Below, piece by piece: positions 28,757 through 38,001 of a stretch of 64,000 bases of DNA; the first letter of the stretch is position 1, and every line of letters starts with the position of its first letter. A program made the translations under genes and the position numbers. The stretch comes from Saprospiraceae bacterium (lineage in GTDB: Bacteria > Bacteroidota > Bacteroidia > Chitinophagales > Saprospiraceae): NCBI GenBank assembly GCA_028280415.1, contig JANQLV010000061.1:1-64000 (forward strand), in the 5' to 3' direction. The notes below the pieces were generated by a model. It saw nothing but the letters and a program-made list of their open reading frames with translations. It was not told where the DNA came from and ran no database searches.

Positions 28757-29611
28757 ATGAGACTAAGCTTGCTTACCATGCTATTGCTTTTTTACATCAG
28801 CATCTTCTCGAATATTTTCGGACAGGGAAAATTATTGGTAAAACCCGAAGCCTGGACAGAGCGGTTGATTTTAGCAGGGAACGTGGAGGTGATGGATAGT
28901 ATTTTTGCGAGGGCGGATAGAGACAGTGTCCGGCAAGTACGATACGAACATTTCATTATTGCGGACTATCAGCAGGACACGATTTTTTATTGTGAAATTT
29001 TTAAATCGGCGGCTCCTCATTTTTACCTTAAAAATAGTTATAAATTCAGCTTTGAGAAGGAAACCCTTCGGTTTTATAATGAAAAGGAATATTTGAATTT
29101 TCCAGAATTGGGAAAGCTACTTTTTTTGTGTAAAAAGGGAGCTAATGACGAGAAGGGAAATCTGGATTTTGCGCTTCGCAAATTGGATAGCGATCGATTG
29201 AAAAATTACCCGGCAAAAGATTCTTCCTTTTTTGGTTTTATCAGACTTTTAGGGAGTGAGGTGGAGCATAGCCAAAATCTGAGGGACTCTCTTGCAAAAG
29301 AGCATTGGGTAATACTGGATTTAAAAGAAAAAATAGTAGAACCACTCAGACCGATATATCCGGATAATTTTCCGGTACAAAATCTAAAAACGACCCCGAT
29401 GTACCAGAATACAGAGACAGTAATTCGTCTAAAGGCAAGTTTAAATAATCGAACGGGACTTTATGATAGGATCGAAATTTTACGAATAAGAGAACAGAGC
29501 AAAAGCATATCAAAAAAGGGAAAGAGGGCCCCTAAGCAAAAAGTGATCACTAAATCTATTTATAAAAAAACGGACACACTTCCAGACGATATTTTAAAAC
29601 AACTAGATTAA
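28757..29611 (+). CDS. Secreted protein of unknown function
   Basis: 284 residues with a signal peptide (MRLSLLTMLLLFYISIFSNIFG). I do not recognise a family. It mixes helices and strands, with several acidic-basic stretches, and has a lysine-rich tail (KSISKKGKRAPKQKVITKS). It is divergent from lodA, sharing a 225-base AT-rich upstream region, and convergent with the DUF4157 gene. Nothing ties it functionally to either. Confidence 0.6.
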   Translation: MRLSLLTMLLLFYISIFSNIFGQGKLLVKPEAWTERLILAGNVEVMDSIFARADRDSVRQVRYEHFIIADYQQDTIFYCEIFKSAAPHFYLKNSYKFSFEKETLRFYNEKEYLNFPELGKLLFLCKKGANDEKGNLDFALRKLDSDRLKNYPAKDSSFFGFIRLLGSEVEHSQNLRDSLAKEHWVILDLKEKIVEPLRPIYPDNFPVQNLKTTPMYQNTETVIRLKASLNNRTGLYDRIEILRIREQSKSISKKGKRAPKQKVITKSIYKKTDTLPDDILKQLD

Positions 29612-29660
29612 TTAAAAAATTAAATAAATATTAAAACTATTGAATTTTGGTCGAGATAAT

Positions 29661-29695
29661 AATATTCGTTTTTGGAATATTTATCTGGTTTATTT
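29661..29695. terminator. Weak hairpin between convergent genes
   Basis: AATATTC-GTTTTTG-GAATATT forms a 7-bp stem at 29661-29681, followed on the plus strand by TATCTGGTTTATTTTT. It could end transcription of the 28757-29611 gene. AT-rich stem, so low confidence. Confidence 0.3.
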
Positions 29696-29733
29696 TTCGG
29701 TCCTTGTCTATAAAAAACTATGGTTAGCTTCCA

Positions 29734-32700
29734 CTATGAGAATTCATCTCGCTTGGTTTTTAAAAATTTTTCTAATAATTCTATATCCCCTTTGGTAATT
29801 ACTCTACATTTTATAATGTCAAATATGGCTTCTCCTTTTTGATAATTATCGTGTTTTTGATTATCACCAAAGGACCATGCTATTTTAATATATTGGAAAG
29901 CATGCTGGTCGCTATTATGAATCATAGGCGGTTCCGGTGTGAAATCTACCAAGAGTTGTTTTTTCCTGTCCGCTAATTTTGATAGTAATTTTAAGTTGTT
30001 TTCAATAGGGATCATTAGCGTATTTGCATCTGAGATACCGGGTAACAGATTTTGTGAATTGGTATTACCACCCAGTCCGGCTGCCCGGATATGCAACCAT
30101 TCCCAGTCTGTAATATCCGTATCTGGTTTATCCAATAAGCCTAATGCAAAGGCATAGGTCGCAGCATTATATCCGGCCATTGCATTTGCCTGGCCTGCTC
30201 CCCGATCGACTCTTTTGGCCGGCCCGTCATAAACTACATTTTTATTATTGGGATCGTTGGGCTTTGCCAGTTTTTGAATATCATTTTTTATTTGCTCTTT
30301 ATGCAGGTCTGTTAATTGTGTACGTTTTGTAATAGGGACACTTTTCGATCCTACTCCTGGTCCTGTTAAAACGCCTTTGGGGGCTTCGTAGTTTGGCGTT
30401 TCCGGATCGAACATAGTTTTTGAACTTTCCGAATGTTTACCCTGTGCGCCAATCTTAATATTATGGTATATATCAGTGGTAGCTGAAGAGGGCGGAGGCA
30501 TGGACGTAGATTCCTTTATTTCCCCATCTCTATCTTTTGCTCTACCCAATGCCGACATGGCTGGCGAATTACCTCCTTGTCTTGTTAACTTGTTATAAGA
30601 TGTATTTATTTTTCGGTGAAGTTCTAGTATTTTTTGGACTTGATCGTATCGGGTATTTGGGGCATCATTTTTGATTAAGGAATCCATTATCTTTTTAGCT
30701 TCTTCAACATGCTCTTGTGCTTCTTTACGAATTTTGATTAATCCTTCTATTGCTTCTTTAGCATCATCATAATATTGTGGAAAAGCAAAACTCTGTTCCC
30801 AGTCTTTAATCCCTTCGTTGATTACTTTTTCTAATTTGAACCATGAAAATAATAATTCTCTTATATCGAATTTTATCTCCGCACTGTTTTTTCTACCATG
30901 GATATTTTTTACTGATTGTTCGGGGGATTGAGCGTAGGTTAAAATTCTATGATGGCTATCTGTAGACTTATAAAAATTTTTATTTTCTAATAAAAATAAT
31001 ATTTGTTCAAAGGAATAACTCTTTAAAAGGGTTTCGGCATTTTCAAAATTACTACCGGCCAGTGTTTTGAATCTTTGATCCCCTAATAAACTCATCGCCT
31101 CTTCGAAAGAGTAAGCATTTGCGCCAAATTGAATAATTACTTTTAATTTTTCAATATCCGAACTAAGTGGAATCTTTTTTAATAAATCATTAAATTCAGC
31201 CATTGAATAGCCTGTTTCGGATAAAGTTAAAATATCTTGTTTCGAAAATCCATGACTATCAATTAGACCTTTTACATCGGAAAAAGAAAACTTTTGTTCA
31301 CCGAGCTTGAGAAGCTGGTCGATGTCAAAACCCAAATCTTTCAATTTTATAATTTCATCTTTATTAAATTTATTCGTTGCTAACTTTTGGGTTTTACCTA
31401 AATCTTTGTTAGCAAAGTTTGTATAAACAGTACCAAAATCACTGGGGTCGAATTTGCTTTGGTTGCTGAAAATAATTTGATCTATACTTTTTCCTTCCCC
31501 TATATCTTTTTTTATTTCCTGAGCCGTAAATTTTGTCTCTGCCAGAGCGAGGATATTCTGAGGGGTGACACCTAGCCCCAAGAGCATTTCAACATTTTCT
31601 GCTGTAAAACTTGTTTTGCTAAGTTTGAGAAGATATGTATACTGTTCATCTATAGTATTTATCCCATATTTTCCTGACAATAAGTCAATTGTTTTTTTAA
31701 TCTCATCATAAGTGTATTTTGTTTCAGAAAATTTTATAATATGATCAGTATCCAAAGGGATACTGCGAAATTTATGAATGTCAGCCAAAGAGTAATTCGT
31801 TTTTTCATGAACTTTATAGTCATCGAGATTGGTAGCTCCCTCTTTTTTAAAATTGATTATTTTGTCGAAAGACAGATTTGTTTCAGTACGTAAATGTATA
31901 ATATCATCATACGAAAACCCTTCTGCTTTAAGTTTCGTGAGTTCATCAAAACTAAACTTGGTATCCAGTAGATCGATGATTTTGTCAAAACCAAGTGATT
32001 CATTTTGGATGAAGTGGACGAGATTATCTTTTGTGAATCCAGAAATGAGTTTGAATATTAATTCTTTAGTGACGCTGTGGGTTGCAATAAGTGCTTTTAA
32101 ATCATCGAAGGAAATATTTGCTTTATTGAGTTTTATAATTTCGTCAGCAGTATATTTATTGTTAATTAAAAATTCAATATTTTGATAGCTATAATTATTT
32201 AATTTAAGGTTTTGGATACTCTCATAAGACAAACCCTTTCCTCCGTCTTTTTTGGATTTGTTTAATTCATCAATATGTGCATCGTCAAAATCTGTTATGC
32301 CCTTTGTTAGGATCCAGTCAACTTTTTTTCCCTGCTCGGTTTTGTATTTTTCCAGTTGAGGAACAGTTGTAGAGAGTGGTGCAAGTTTGATTATTTCGGC
32401 AGGGGAGAAGGCTTTATTTTTGAATTCTTCGATTCTGGGAATAGGAATACCTTTTTCGAGAATTATCTTCATTTGCTTAGGCTCAAAAGCTTTATTTTTC
32501 CATAGCGCTTTGTTGGTGAGCATCTTAACCTGATTAAAACTTAGTTTTGCGCCGGCTCCATAGGTTAGATTAGCTAATTCGATAGGATCCAGTTTTGAAA
32601 CTTCCGATGTATTTATAAAATCATCATCAAAGCAACCGTATTTTGCCAGGAAAACTATTTTTGATGGTTTTAATCTTTGTGAGATTAAATAATTAATAGC

Positions 32701-34197
32701 CGCAAGAGGAAAATTGGAAATTCCTTTGATCGCTTGATCCAATTCGTAAATTTCCTGAATAGAGAATCCATGATCATACAAAAAAGTCGTATCTGACTCA
32801 GAGAAGTTAATATCTTTAGTTGTCCTTGCCTTTATCGTACTTTTTATTTTTTTGGGTAAATCATTTACATGATGCTGAATCGCTTTTATCTCATCGAAGG
32901 ATGCTCCGATTTCACACAATTCGATGATTTGATTTCCGTTTAAAGGGCTAGTATTCAGTTGCTCAAGCTGGTCAATATCCAGAAAGTTCAGAAGTGTAAA
33001 ATCATTTTTGGGGTCAAACTTTAACTTTGCAAACCTTAGGATTTGGTCAAACTCTAGGTCGCTTTTCAGCCCAGAATTTCCCAGTAAGTTTTTTAGTTTT
33101 TTTGCTTTTTTTGGAATAGAATTCAATTGCTTTATTTCATCAAGCGAAAATCTGGATAGATAAATTTCAGCCAATTTCTCATCATCGTCAAAGAAATTTT
33201 GGAACAATGTAGCTTCCGAAGCTTTTAGGTTGTTTACTTTGGTTTCGATTAGAGACTCTGTTTGGCTGGTCTCTTTAATCTTTTCAATGGATACATTGTT
33301 TCCCAAATATTCCATTATTTCCTGAGGGGTTAATCCATAAGGAGGAGCGTTTAATTGTATAAGATGGTTATAAAGATCATTTAAACCAGTTGAATCCGAT
33401 ACTGAAAAACTATGTAACTTACTATCATCAAAACCCATTTTTTTCAACACACTTTTTTGATGAGGTTCAAATTCTGCAAGTGCTACTCGTTGAATTACCT
33501 GAGAAACATAATTATTCCATAAAATATTTGATAAGGACTTTTTTAATTGTAATACTGCTTTCTTTGAAAGTATTTTTCTTTGGATGTACTTATCCGATGA
33601 AGCATGCTTATGTATAAAATTTGGAGCTTCTTGGGAATTTGTATAAGTTGAACTTGCATTCATTTGCAAAGCTTTCTGTCCCATTACATCTGCTTCCTGT
33701 TCCAAGCCTGCATCATCATTAATGTTCACTTTCTCCTTCATTTGCATGGTTGGCTGTACTCTTCCCTGTTTTTGCTGTACTACATGCCAGGCTTCGTGTG
33801 GGAGATGCTTTTCCTGCCCGGGCCCCAAATGGATATCCGTGCCTTGTGCATAAGCATGGGCATTAAGCTGTGCGGGCTTATCTGAGTTATAATGTACTTT
33901 GACATCATCCATAGATGTACCGGACAAGTTTTCGACACCGGATTTTAATTGATCAGGCAAGCCGGTATTGTTTTCCTGTTTCTGTACTGGAGACTGTCCG
34001 GAAAAAGCATTTGCTTTTGCCTGTAGCTGAGTAAGGGGTTTTGAGCTTAGACTTTGATCTGCTTTTTCCTGAAGTTTTTGCTGACTAATGGCTTCGGGGC
34101 GATTGTCTCTGAATGAGGGATTAATACTTTCGGCAGTTTGATCAATAGCAGAAATATTCTGCGTGCTTGTGGAAGGTTTTTTGATTGGGGCTTTCAT
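29734..34197 (-). CDS. DUF4157 effector-like protein: HExxH domain, helical-repeat middle, nuclease-like C terminus
   Basis: 1487 residues, no signal peptide. Residues ~75-185 are a DUF4157 domain with LPHEAWHVVQQ (HExxH) at ~132-140 and the LSGTSMDDVKVHYNSDKPA approach. Residues ~240-1090 are imperfect helical units of ~20-25 residues (FxxDEIIxL...SFDDLxxL) that look like an alpha solenoid. After a Pro/Ser-rich linker (~1220), the end has DWEWLHIRAAGLGGNTNSQN then LLPGISDANTLMIPIE, resembling beta-beta-alpha-metal (HNH/NUC) nucleases. DUF4157 is known to mark toxins of extracellular contractile injection systems. The nuclease call and delivery route are inferred. No injection-system genes are in the window. 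Confidence 0.75.
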   Translation of the reverse strand: MKAPIKKPSTSTQNISAIDQTAESINPSFRDNRPEAISQQKLQEKADQSLSSKPLTQLQAKANAFSGQSPVQKQENNTGLPDQLKSGVENLSGTSMDDVKVHYNSDKPAQLNAHAYAQGTDIHLGPGQEKHLPHEAWHVVQQKQGRVQPTMQMKEKVNINDDAGLEQEADVMGQKALQMNASSTYTNSQEAPNFIHKHASSDKYIQRKILSKKAVLQLKKSLSNILWNNYVSQVIQRVALAEFEPHQKSVLKKMGFDDSKLHSFSVSDSTGLNDLYNHLIQLNAPPYGLTPQEIMEYLGNNVSIEKIKETSQTESLIETKVNNLKASEATLFQNFFDDDEKLAEIYLSRFSLDEIKQLNSIPKKAKKLKNLLGNSGLKSDLEFDQILRFAKLKFDPKNDFTLLNFLDIDQLEQLNTSPLNGNQIIELCEIGASFDEIKAIQHHVNDLPKKIKSTIKARTTKDINFSESDTTFLYDHGFSIQEIYELDQAIKGISNFPLAAINYLISQRLKPSKIVFLAKYGCFDDDFINTSEVSKLDPIELANLTYGAGAKLSFNQVKMLTNKALWKNKAFEPKQMKIILEKGIPIPRIEEFKNKAFSPAEIIKLAPLSTTVPQLEKYKTEQGKKVDWILTKGITDFDDAHIDELNKSKKDGGKGLSYESIQNLKLNNYSYQNIEFLINNKYTADEIIKLNKANISFDDLKALIATHSVTKELIFKLISGFTKDNLVHFIQNESLGFDKIIDLLDTKFSFDELTKLKAEGFSYDDIIHLRTETNLSFDKIINFKKEGATNLDDYKVHEKTNYSLADIHKFRSIPLDTDHIIKFSETKYTYDEIKKTIDLLSGKYGINTIDEQYTYLLKLSKTSFTAENVEMLLGLGVTPQNILALAETKFTAQEIKKDIGEGKSIDQIIFSNQSKFDPSDFGTVYTNFANKDLGKTQKLATNKFNKDEIIKLKDLGFDIDQLLKLGEQKFSFSDVKGLIDSHGFSKQDILTLSETGYSMAEFNDLLKKIPLSSDIEKLKVIIQFGANAYSFEEAMSLLGDQRFKTLAGSNFENAETLLKSYSFEQILFLLENKNFYKSTDSHHRILTYAQSPEQSVKNIHGRKNSAEIKFDIRELLFSWFKLEKVINEGIKDWEQSFAFPQYYDDAKEAIEGLIKIRKEAQEHVEEAKKIMDSLIKNDAPNTRYDQVQKILELHRKINTSYNKLTRQGGNSPAMSALGRAKDRDGEIKESTSMPPPSSATTDIYHNIKIGAQGKHSESSKTMFDPETPNYEAPKGVLTGPGVGSKSVPITKRTQLTDLHKEQIKNDIQKLAKPNDPNNKNVVYDGPAKRVDRGAGQANAMAGYNAATYAFALGLLDKPDTDITDWEWLHIRAAGLGGNTNSQNLLPGISDANTLMIPIENNLKLLSKLADRKKQLLVDFTPEPPMIHNSDQHAFQYIKIAWSFGDNQKHDNYQKGEAIFDIIKCRVITKGDIELLEKFLKTKRDEFS

Positions 34198-34335
34198 TAA
34201 TGGGGTTTAGCAATAATCTTTCTAAGATAACAATAATTAATGTTATAACAAAAAAAATACATATGTTTTTGATTTAAAACAATCCCGGATTTTTATTTCA
34301 AAGTATCTTTTTTAATTCGGAGGAAATATAAAAAT

Positions 34336-34384
34336 CCAATCACACAGGTAAAATAATTAGACATCGTTTACCTATAGTGATTGG
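34336..34384 (-). terminator. Terminator of the GH76-like gene
   Basis: Arms CCAATCAC (34336-34343) and GTGATTGG (34377-34384) pair perfectly, with a second inner pair GGTAAA/TTTACC. On the minus strand the stem is followed by ATTTTTATATTT. It lies 44 bases past the stop of the 34428-35972 gene. Confidence 0.6.
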
Positions 34385-34427
34385 AGTTTTTAAGATTCAG
34401 AGATTTATTTGAATCATTTCTGCGTTT

Positions 34428-35972
34428 TTAATTTAAATGTCCTTTTGGGTGAGTAGCTTCATAATCAAGCAAATGTATAGCCATCGTAAGTACTGCTAAC
34501 TGATTTTGCCAATCCCAAAGATTATCAGCAGCCATGCCATTTTGGATAGAAGGTAATGTCCCTTCCTGACAGGCATTAGCCGAATTAATAATAAAATCCC
34601 GTACGCCGTGTTTATTATTTAAGATATCGGATCTTAGAGATTCATTTTGCTTAAATGCATATAATAAATAGCGCATAAAAATTCCTGATCCGCCGGGGTA
34701 ATCCCAAATCTCCATAGGAGCCGGAGCTGGTTGAGGATGCGTAAGATCAGTAGGGCTGACGTAATCCACGGGATACCAAGGATAAACTTTTCCATCTTTT
34801 TGCATATTGGTACAAACGCCTTCTATAATTTGATCAACAATATCCAGCGCTGTTTTTACATCAGGATTATCCGGATTATTTTTTATAAAATCTACCATTC
34901 CTCCTATTAATAATCCCTGATCTCCTCCCCAAAAATGATCCGCATGATAATTATATACGGCATCATTATTTTTATAACAACTGATTCTTTCACTTGCAAG
35001 TTTTAGTGTCTTATGAATCAAAGGGTTGACCCCTTTCTCATCTACATTCACCCAGTCTTTGATAAAACTAAAGACTTTATTCGAAGCGGCATTGGAGGTA
35101 CTATTTCCAATTCGTAGTCCTAAAATTAAATACAAACCATTCACTACTGTTAACTGAAAAGGTCCCAAGCCACATGCTGTATAGATGGTTTCATTTTCCT
35201 CATTTTCGATTAATGAAATAATATTTCCAAAACTAGTATCTGGTTCATCTGGATGAGCTTTCTTATATGCTTCTACTTTAGCATCCAGGTCAGCAGTGGA
35301 AATAATAGAATATTTACCATCTTTCAATATAATATTGACAGGGGTACTTGGATTGGAGTTAGTTTGATTGTCTTCAAGATTAGCAGCTCTTTTCTCTTTA
35401 AAAATATCATATTGCCATACACCACCGGAAAATTTTGGAGCTACTCTTGCAAAAAAAGTTTGATCGCATTTATCCCATACATTATCAGCACCAAAATGAA
35501 GACCATCATTTTTTCCGTTGATCATTGTGGACCAACAATAATTTGCAAAGTCTTTAAAGTTGTCAGCTTCTGTTATAACATTTCCATTTGCATCAGTCTT
35601 GAACTCATTCTTAAAAAAGGGACTATACTCTTTCATTGTACTTTTGTTCGCTGCTATTCCCCACCAACCATAATCATCATACCAATAACCATAGTAGCCG
35701 GTACTTTCTTTCTTTTTCAATGTAGTCAACTTTGCCCAGGTAGCGCTAACTAACTGAGTGGCGGTACTGGATTCACTTGGATCTGCTTTTACCGCTTCTG
35801 CCATATAATCAAGCAGGGTATCAAAGACACAACCCAGTTGCCAATAGTTTTCAGAACCAGTAAAATTATTCGAATCTCCTGATTGAGTCAGTGAAGCGTA
35901 TATTGATTTTGCGGTAGTTCTGTAATCTTTAATTGTGTATGTTTTAGGAGGTGTTTTAGGAATTTCAAACAT
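34428..35972 (-). CDS. GH76-like (alpha/alpha)6 glycoside hydrolase without signal peptide
   Basis: 514 residues from the ATG at 35972; the in-frame TTG two codons earlier is less likely. ESTGYYGYWYDDYGWWGIAA places an Asp-Asp pair at 101-102 of the longer frame. This resembles the catalytic DD of GH76 alpha-1,6-mannanases, and other aromatic-rich helices (FWGGDQGLLIGGMVDFI, ENYWQLGCVFDTLLDYM) fit an (alpha/alpha)6 barrel. Unlike ordinary GH76 enzymes it has no export signal, as is true of its two upstream neighbours. It may act on internal polysaccharide or be carried by a non-Sec route. Family assignment is moderate. Confidence 0.55.
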   Translation of the reverse strand: MFEIPKTPPKTYTIKDYRTTAKSIYASLTQSGDSNNFTGSENYWQLGCVFDTLLDYMAEAVKADPSESSTATQLVSATWAKLTTLKKKESTGYYGYWYDDYGWWGIAANKSTMKEYSPFFKNEFKTDANGNVITEADNFKDFANYCWSTMINGKNDGLHFGADNVWDKCDQTFFARVAPKFSGGVWQYDIFKEKRAANLEDNQTNSNPSTPVNIILKDGKYSIISTADLDAKVEAYKKAHPDEPDTSFGNIISLIENEENETIYTACGLGPFQLTVVNGLYLILGLRIGNSTSNAASNKVFSFIKDWVNVDEKGVNPLIHKTLKLASERISCYKNNDAVYNYHADHFWGGDQGLLIGGMVDFIKNNPDNPDVKTALDIVDQIIEGVCTNMQKDGKVYPWYPVDYVSPTDLTHPQPAPAPMEIWDYPGGSGIFMRYLLYAFKQNESLRSDILNNKHGVRDFIINSANACQEGTLPSIQNGMAADNLWDWQNQLAVLTMAIHLLDYEATHPKGHLN

Positions 35973-36127
35973 TTTCAAAAATTTAAAGGGTTAAAGGATC
36001 CAATCACATTATTGCCCTGTCAGATTGGGAATGGATTGGGAATAATAAATTTGACAGATTAAGTATAATCAGATAACCAGGGGAATGGTGTTTTTTGGGG
36101 TTATACATTTAAATCTGGACGCCTTAT

Positions 36128-36511
36128 TTAATGTCCAAATCCAACATATTCAGAAGTATTAATATGATAGTCTCCTTTGTCTTTCGATGAATCACTTAGG
36201 TTGGGGAGTCCAAAGCTGGTTCGGCCATCGCCACCATACATAGTTCCAAGCAAAGAAAAAAGCGACTGATATTGAATTATCGATAAGAGTTGTCCTTCGC
36301 ATTTAGCCCATTCTTCAGGTCTGGTTCCTGCTTTTAAAAAGCTCTGTTCATCCGTAAATATTCTGATAGTAGCAGGAAGTGTTTCGGAAGGAGGCTTTGT
36401 AAAATCCAGCGTTCGGATTTTAGGGCCATTAGAAGGAGTAAGCGCCTGGTTCTCTAACGAACAGTTGGCTTCTCTAGGGCAAAAGTTTCCAGCAAACCAA
36501 AGGTTGGTCAT
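36128..36511 (-). CDS. Phage tail collar domain (microcystin-dependent-protein-like) protein
   Basis: 127 residues from the ATG at 36511 (MTNLWFAGNFCPREAN). The longer frame to 36592 has no support. WAKCEGQLLSIIQYQSLFSL and then LGTMYGGDGRTSFGLPNL is the tail-collar signature, as in MdpB and short tail fibre proteins. Such domains form trimeric beta structures that sit on phage-like fibres or on bacterial surface appendages. Usual members are 160-200 residues with a longer C-terminal fibre tip, so this one is short. It sits between the clan CD-like and GH76-like genes on the same strand. Confidence 0.8.
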   Translation of the reverse strand: MTNLWFAGNFCPREANCSLENQALTPSNGPKIRTLDFTKPPSETLPATIRIFTDEQSFLKAGTRPEEWAKCEGQLLSIIQYQSLFSLLGTMYGGDGRTSFGLPNLSDSSKDKGDYHINTSEYVGFGH

Positions 36512-36640
36512 AGTTAAAGATTTAAAATTTAAGGTAATATTGTGATAGGAAATACCCGGGAAAAGGTATTTAGTTGAATGAGCAGAACGCAAAAGTTTAT
36601 GATGCGCTCTGCAATTATATATTTTGTAATGAAGGGTAGA

Positions 36641-37801
36641 TTAATTAATCGCTCCTTCTGTTGTTAAAAGTTGTTCCCAGCCGTCAATATAGTTAACGAG
36701 TGGTCCTTCATCTCCATAATAACCAAAGTGCCCCATTGGTAGAGATTCTCCAGAATAAAGTTGACCATTATTAAGGACATTCCCGGTTGCATCCTTTTTC
36801 ATTAAAACAACGCTGTATCCGTACTCTTTCCATATCTGGTTGTACTGACTCAGGATTTCACCTTGATTGGAATAAATAAATTCCTCTACCATTTTTGAAG
36901 AAGATTTCTTAAGAACATCTTTCCAGAAATTTGAAATAACTTCACAGGAACCTTTGGTATCATAAAGACCAGTCAGAGGGTTTATGATACGGCTATCTGC
37001 AGTCGATTTCCAATCAACTCCCAAATCTGTAATACCTCCGATAAAAGTTCGGACATTACAATCGTCAAGAGAATTGATCATTTTTAGATCAGCCACCTTA
37101 CAGGAATTCCATGTAAGTATTTTTTTACTAAGATCAAGCTCTTGTACAGGGCCATAGCTTCCATTTGTTTGTAATAACTGTGGATAATTTATCCATGCAG
37201 ATGATAATTCTTCACTACCATACAATGCAAGTCCTGATTCTGCGGAGTTTTCGAAACCATGACCTAAATGAATATGTGCCAGCAAATTGTCTGATAGTAG
37301 GAGCCTATGATATAAATCAGCGACACAATCAGAACTATTATAATGTGTTATATTCTTATTAGCTGGGAGATCGTAATTAGCAGGTTTGTCAAAAACGGCT
37401 AAAATTTTTACATCAGGGGCATAAGTAGTAAATGAATCCAGTATCGAAGCAACTGCATTTACGCAGGCGGTACTTAATATTTCATCATTTTTTAATGCTA
37501 AACTTGTTCCGACATAAACTTGAAATTGAGAAATATCAGGGATATTTGAAAGGGTTTTATCTGTCCCATCAAAAGTCGGCTGAGGATTCCATTCAATATC
37601 AGTAGCAACACTACCAACGAGCTTGAAACTCAGCTTTTCAGCTGTCATAGTTGCACTGTGTATTAAATAAACGGTATAAACGCCGTTGACAGGAGAAGAG
37701 GTCATGACACTAGAAATATCTAATGAATGCTCCTCTATAATAGATTCAACAGCAGTTTTGAAATCCGAACTTATATTCGAACCCATAAAGTTAATAGGCA
37801 T
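36641..37801 (-). CDS. Unrecognised protein, possible clan CD (caspase/gingipain-type) cysteine peptidase
   Basis: 386 residues, no signal peptide. No family is recognised with confidence. Residues 175-240 show AHIHLGHGFENSAESG with His181 and then KKILTWNSCKVADLK with Cys234. A hydrophobic strand ending in GHG and a second ending in xSC is how clan CD peptidases (caspase, gingipain, CHAT) present their His/Cys dyad. DNCNVRTFIGGITDLG-like strand-turn follows Cys234. It is the first gene of the minus-strand group with the collar and GH76-like genes, and its start codon has ACTCCT just upstream. Could instead be a non-catalytic fold. Confidence 0.45.
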   Translation of the reverse strand: MPINFMGSNISSDFKTAVESIIEEHSLDISSVMTSSPVNGVYTVYLIHSATMTAEKLSFKLVGSVATDIEWNPQPTFDGTDKTLSNIPDISQFQVYVGTSLALKNDEILSTACVNAVASILDSFTTYAPDVKILAVFDKPANYDLPANKNITHYNSSDCVADLYHRLLLSDNLLAHIHLGHGFENSAESGLALYGSEELSSAWINYPQLLQTNGSYGPVQELDLSKKILTWNSCKVADLKMINSLDDCNVRTFIGGITDLGVDWKSTADSRIINPLTGLYDTKGSCEVISNFWKDVLKKSSSKMVEEFIYSNQGEILSQYNQIWKEYGYSVVLMKKDATGNVLNNGQLYSGESLPMGHFGYYGDEGPLVNYIDGWEQLLTTEGAIN

Positions 37802-37911
37802 AGGAGTAATTTTTTGGGGTTAAAAAAGAAATTATTGTAAAAGAATTTCGTCGACCGATCGATATTACAATATTAGAACATCTTTTTTTCGTTACAGGCT
37901 ACAAATTTTAT

Positions 37912-37993
37912 TATTTTTTGCATGAAAAAATAAATTTATAGTTTGCAAAGTATTCATTTAGAGTATATTAGATTTAATATTTTTTGCATGAAA
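37912..37993 (+). promoter_or_regulatory. Two copies of TATTTTTTGCATGAAA, 66 bp apart, upstream of the 38002 gene
   Basis: Exact 16-bp direct repeats at 37912-37927 and 37978-37993. Each contains TATTTTTTG, one base longer than the Bacteroidota -7 box. The second copy ends 8 bases before the ATG. They may be a duplicated promoter box or regulator sites in the divergent 200-bp spacer. Confidence 0.35.
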
Positions 37994-38001
37994 TAGAATG
38001 T

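Noticed and set aside
36128-36511. Prophage, suggested by the tail collar domain
   Set aside because: No capsid, terminase, portal, sheath or lysis genes are nearby. Collar-domain proteins are common outside phages.
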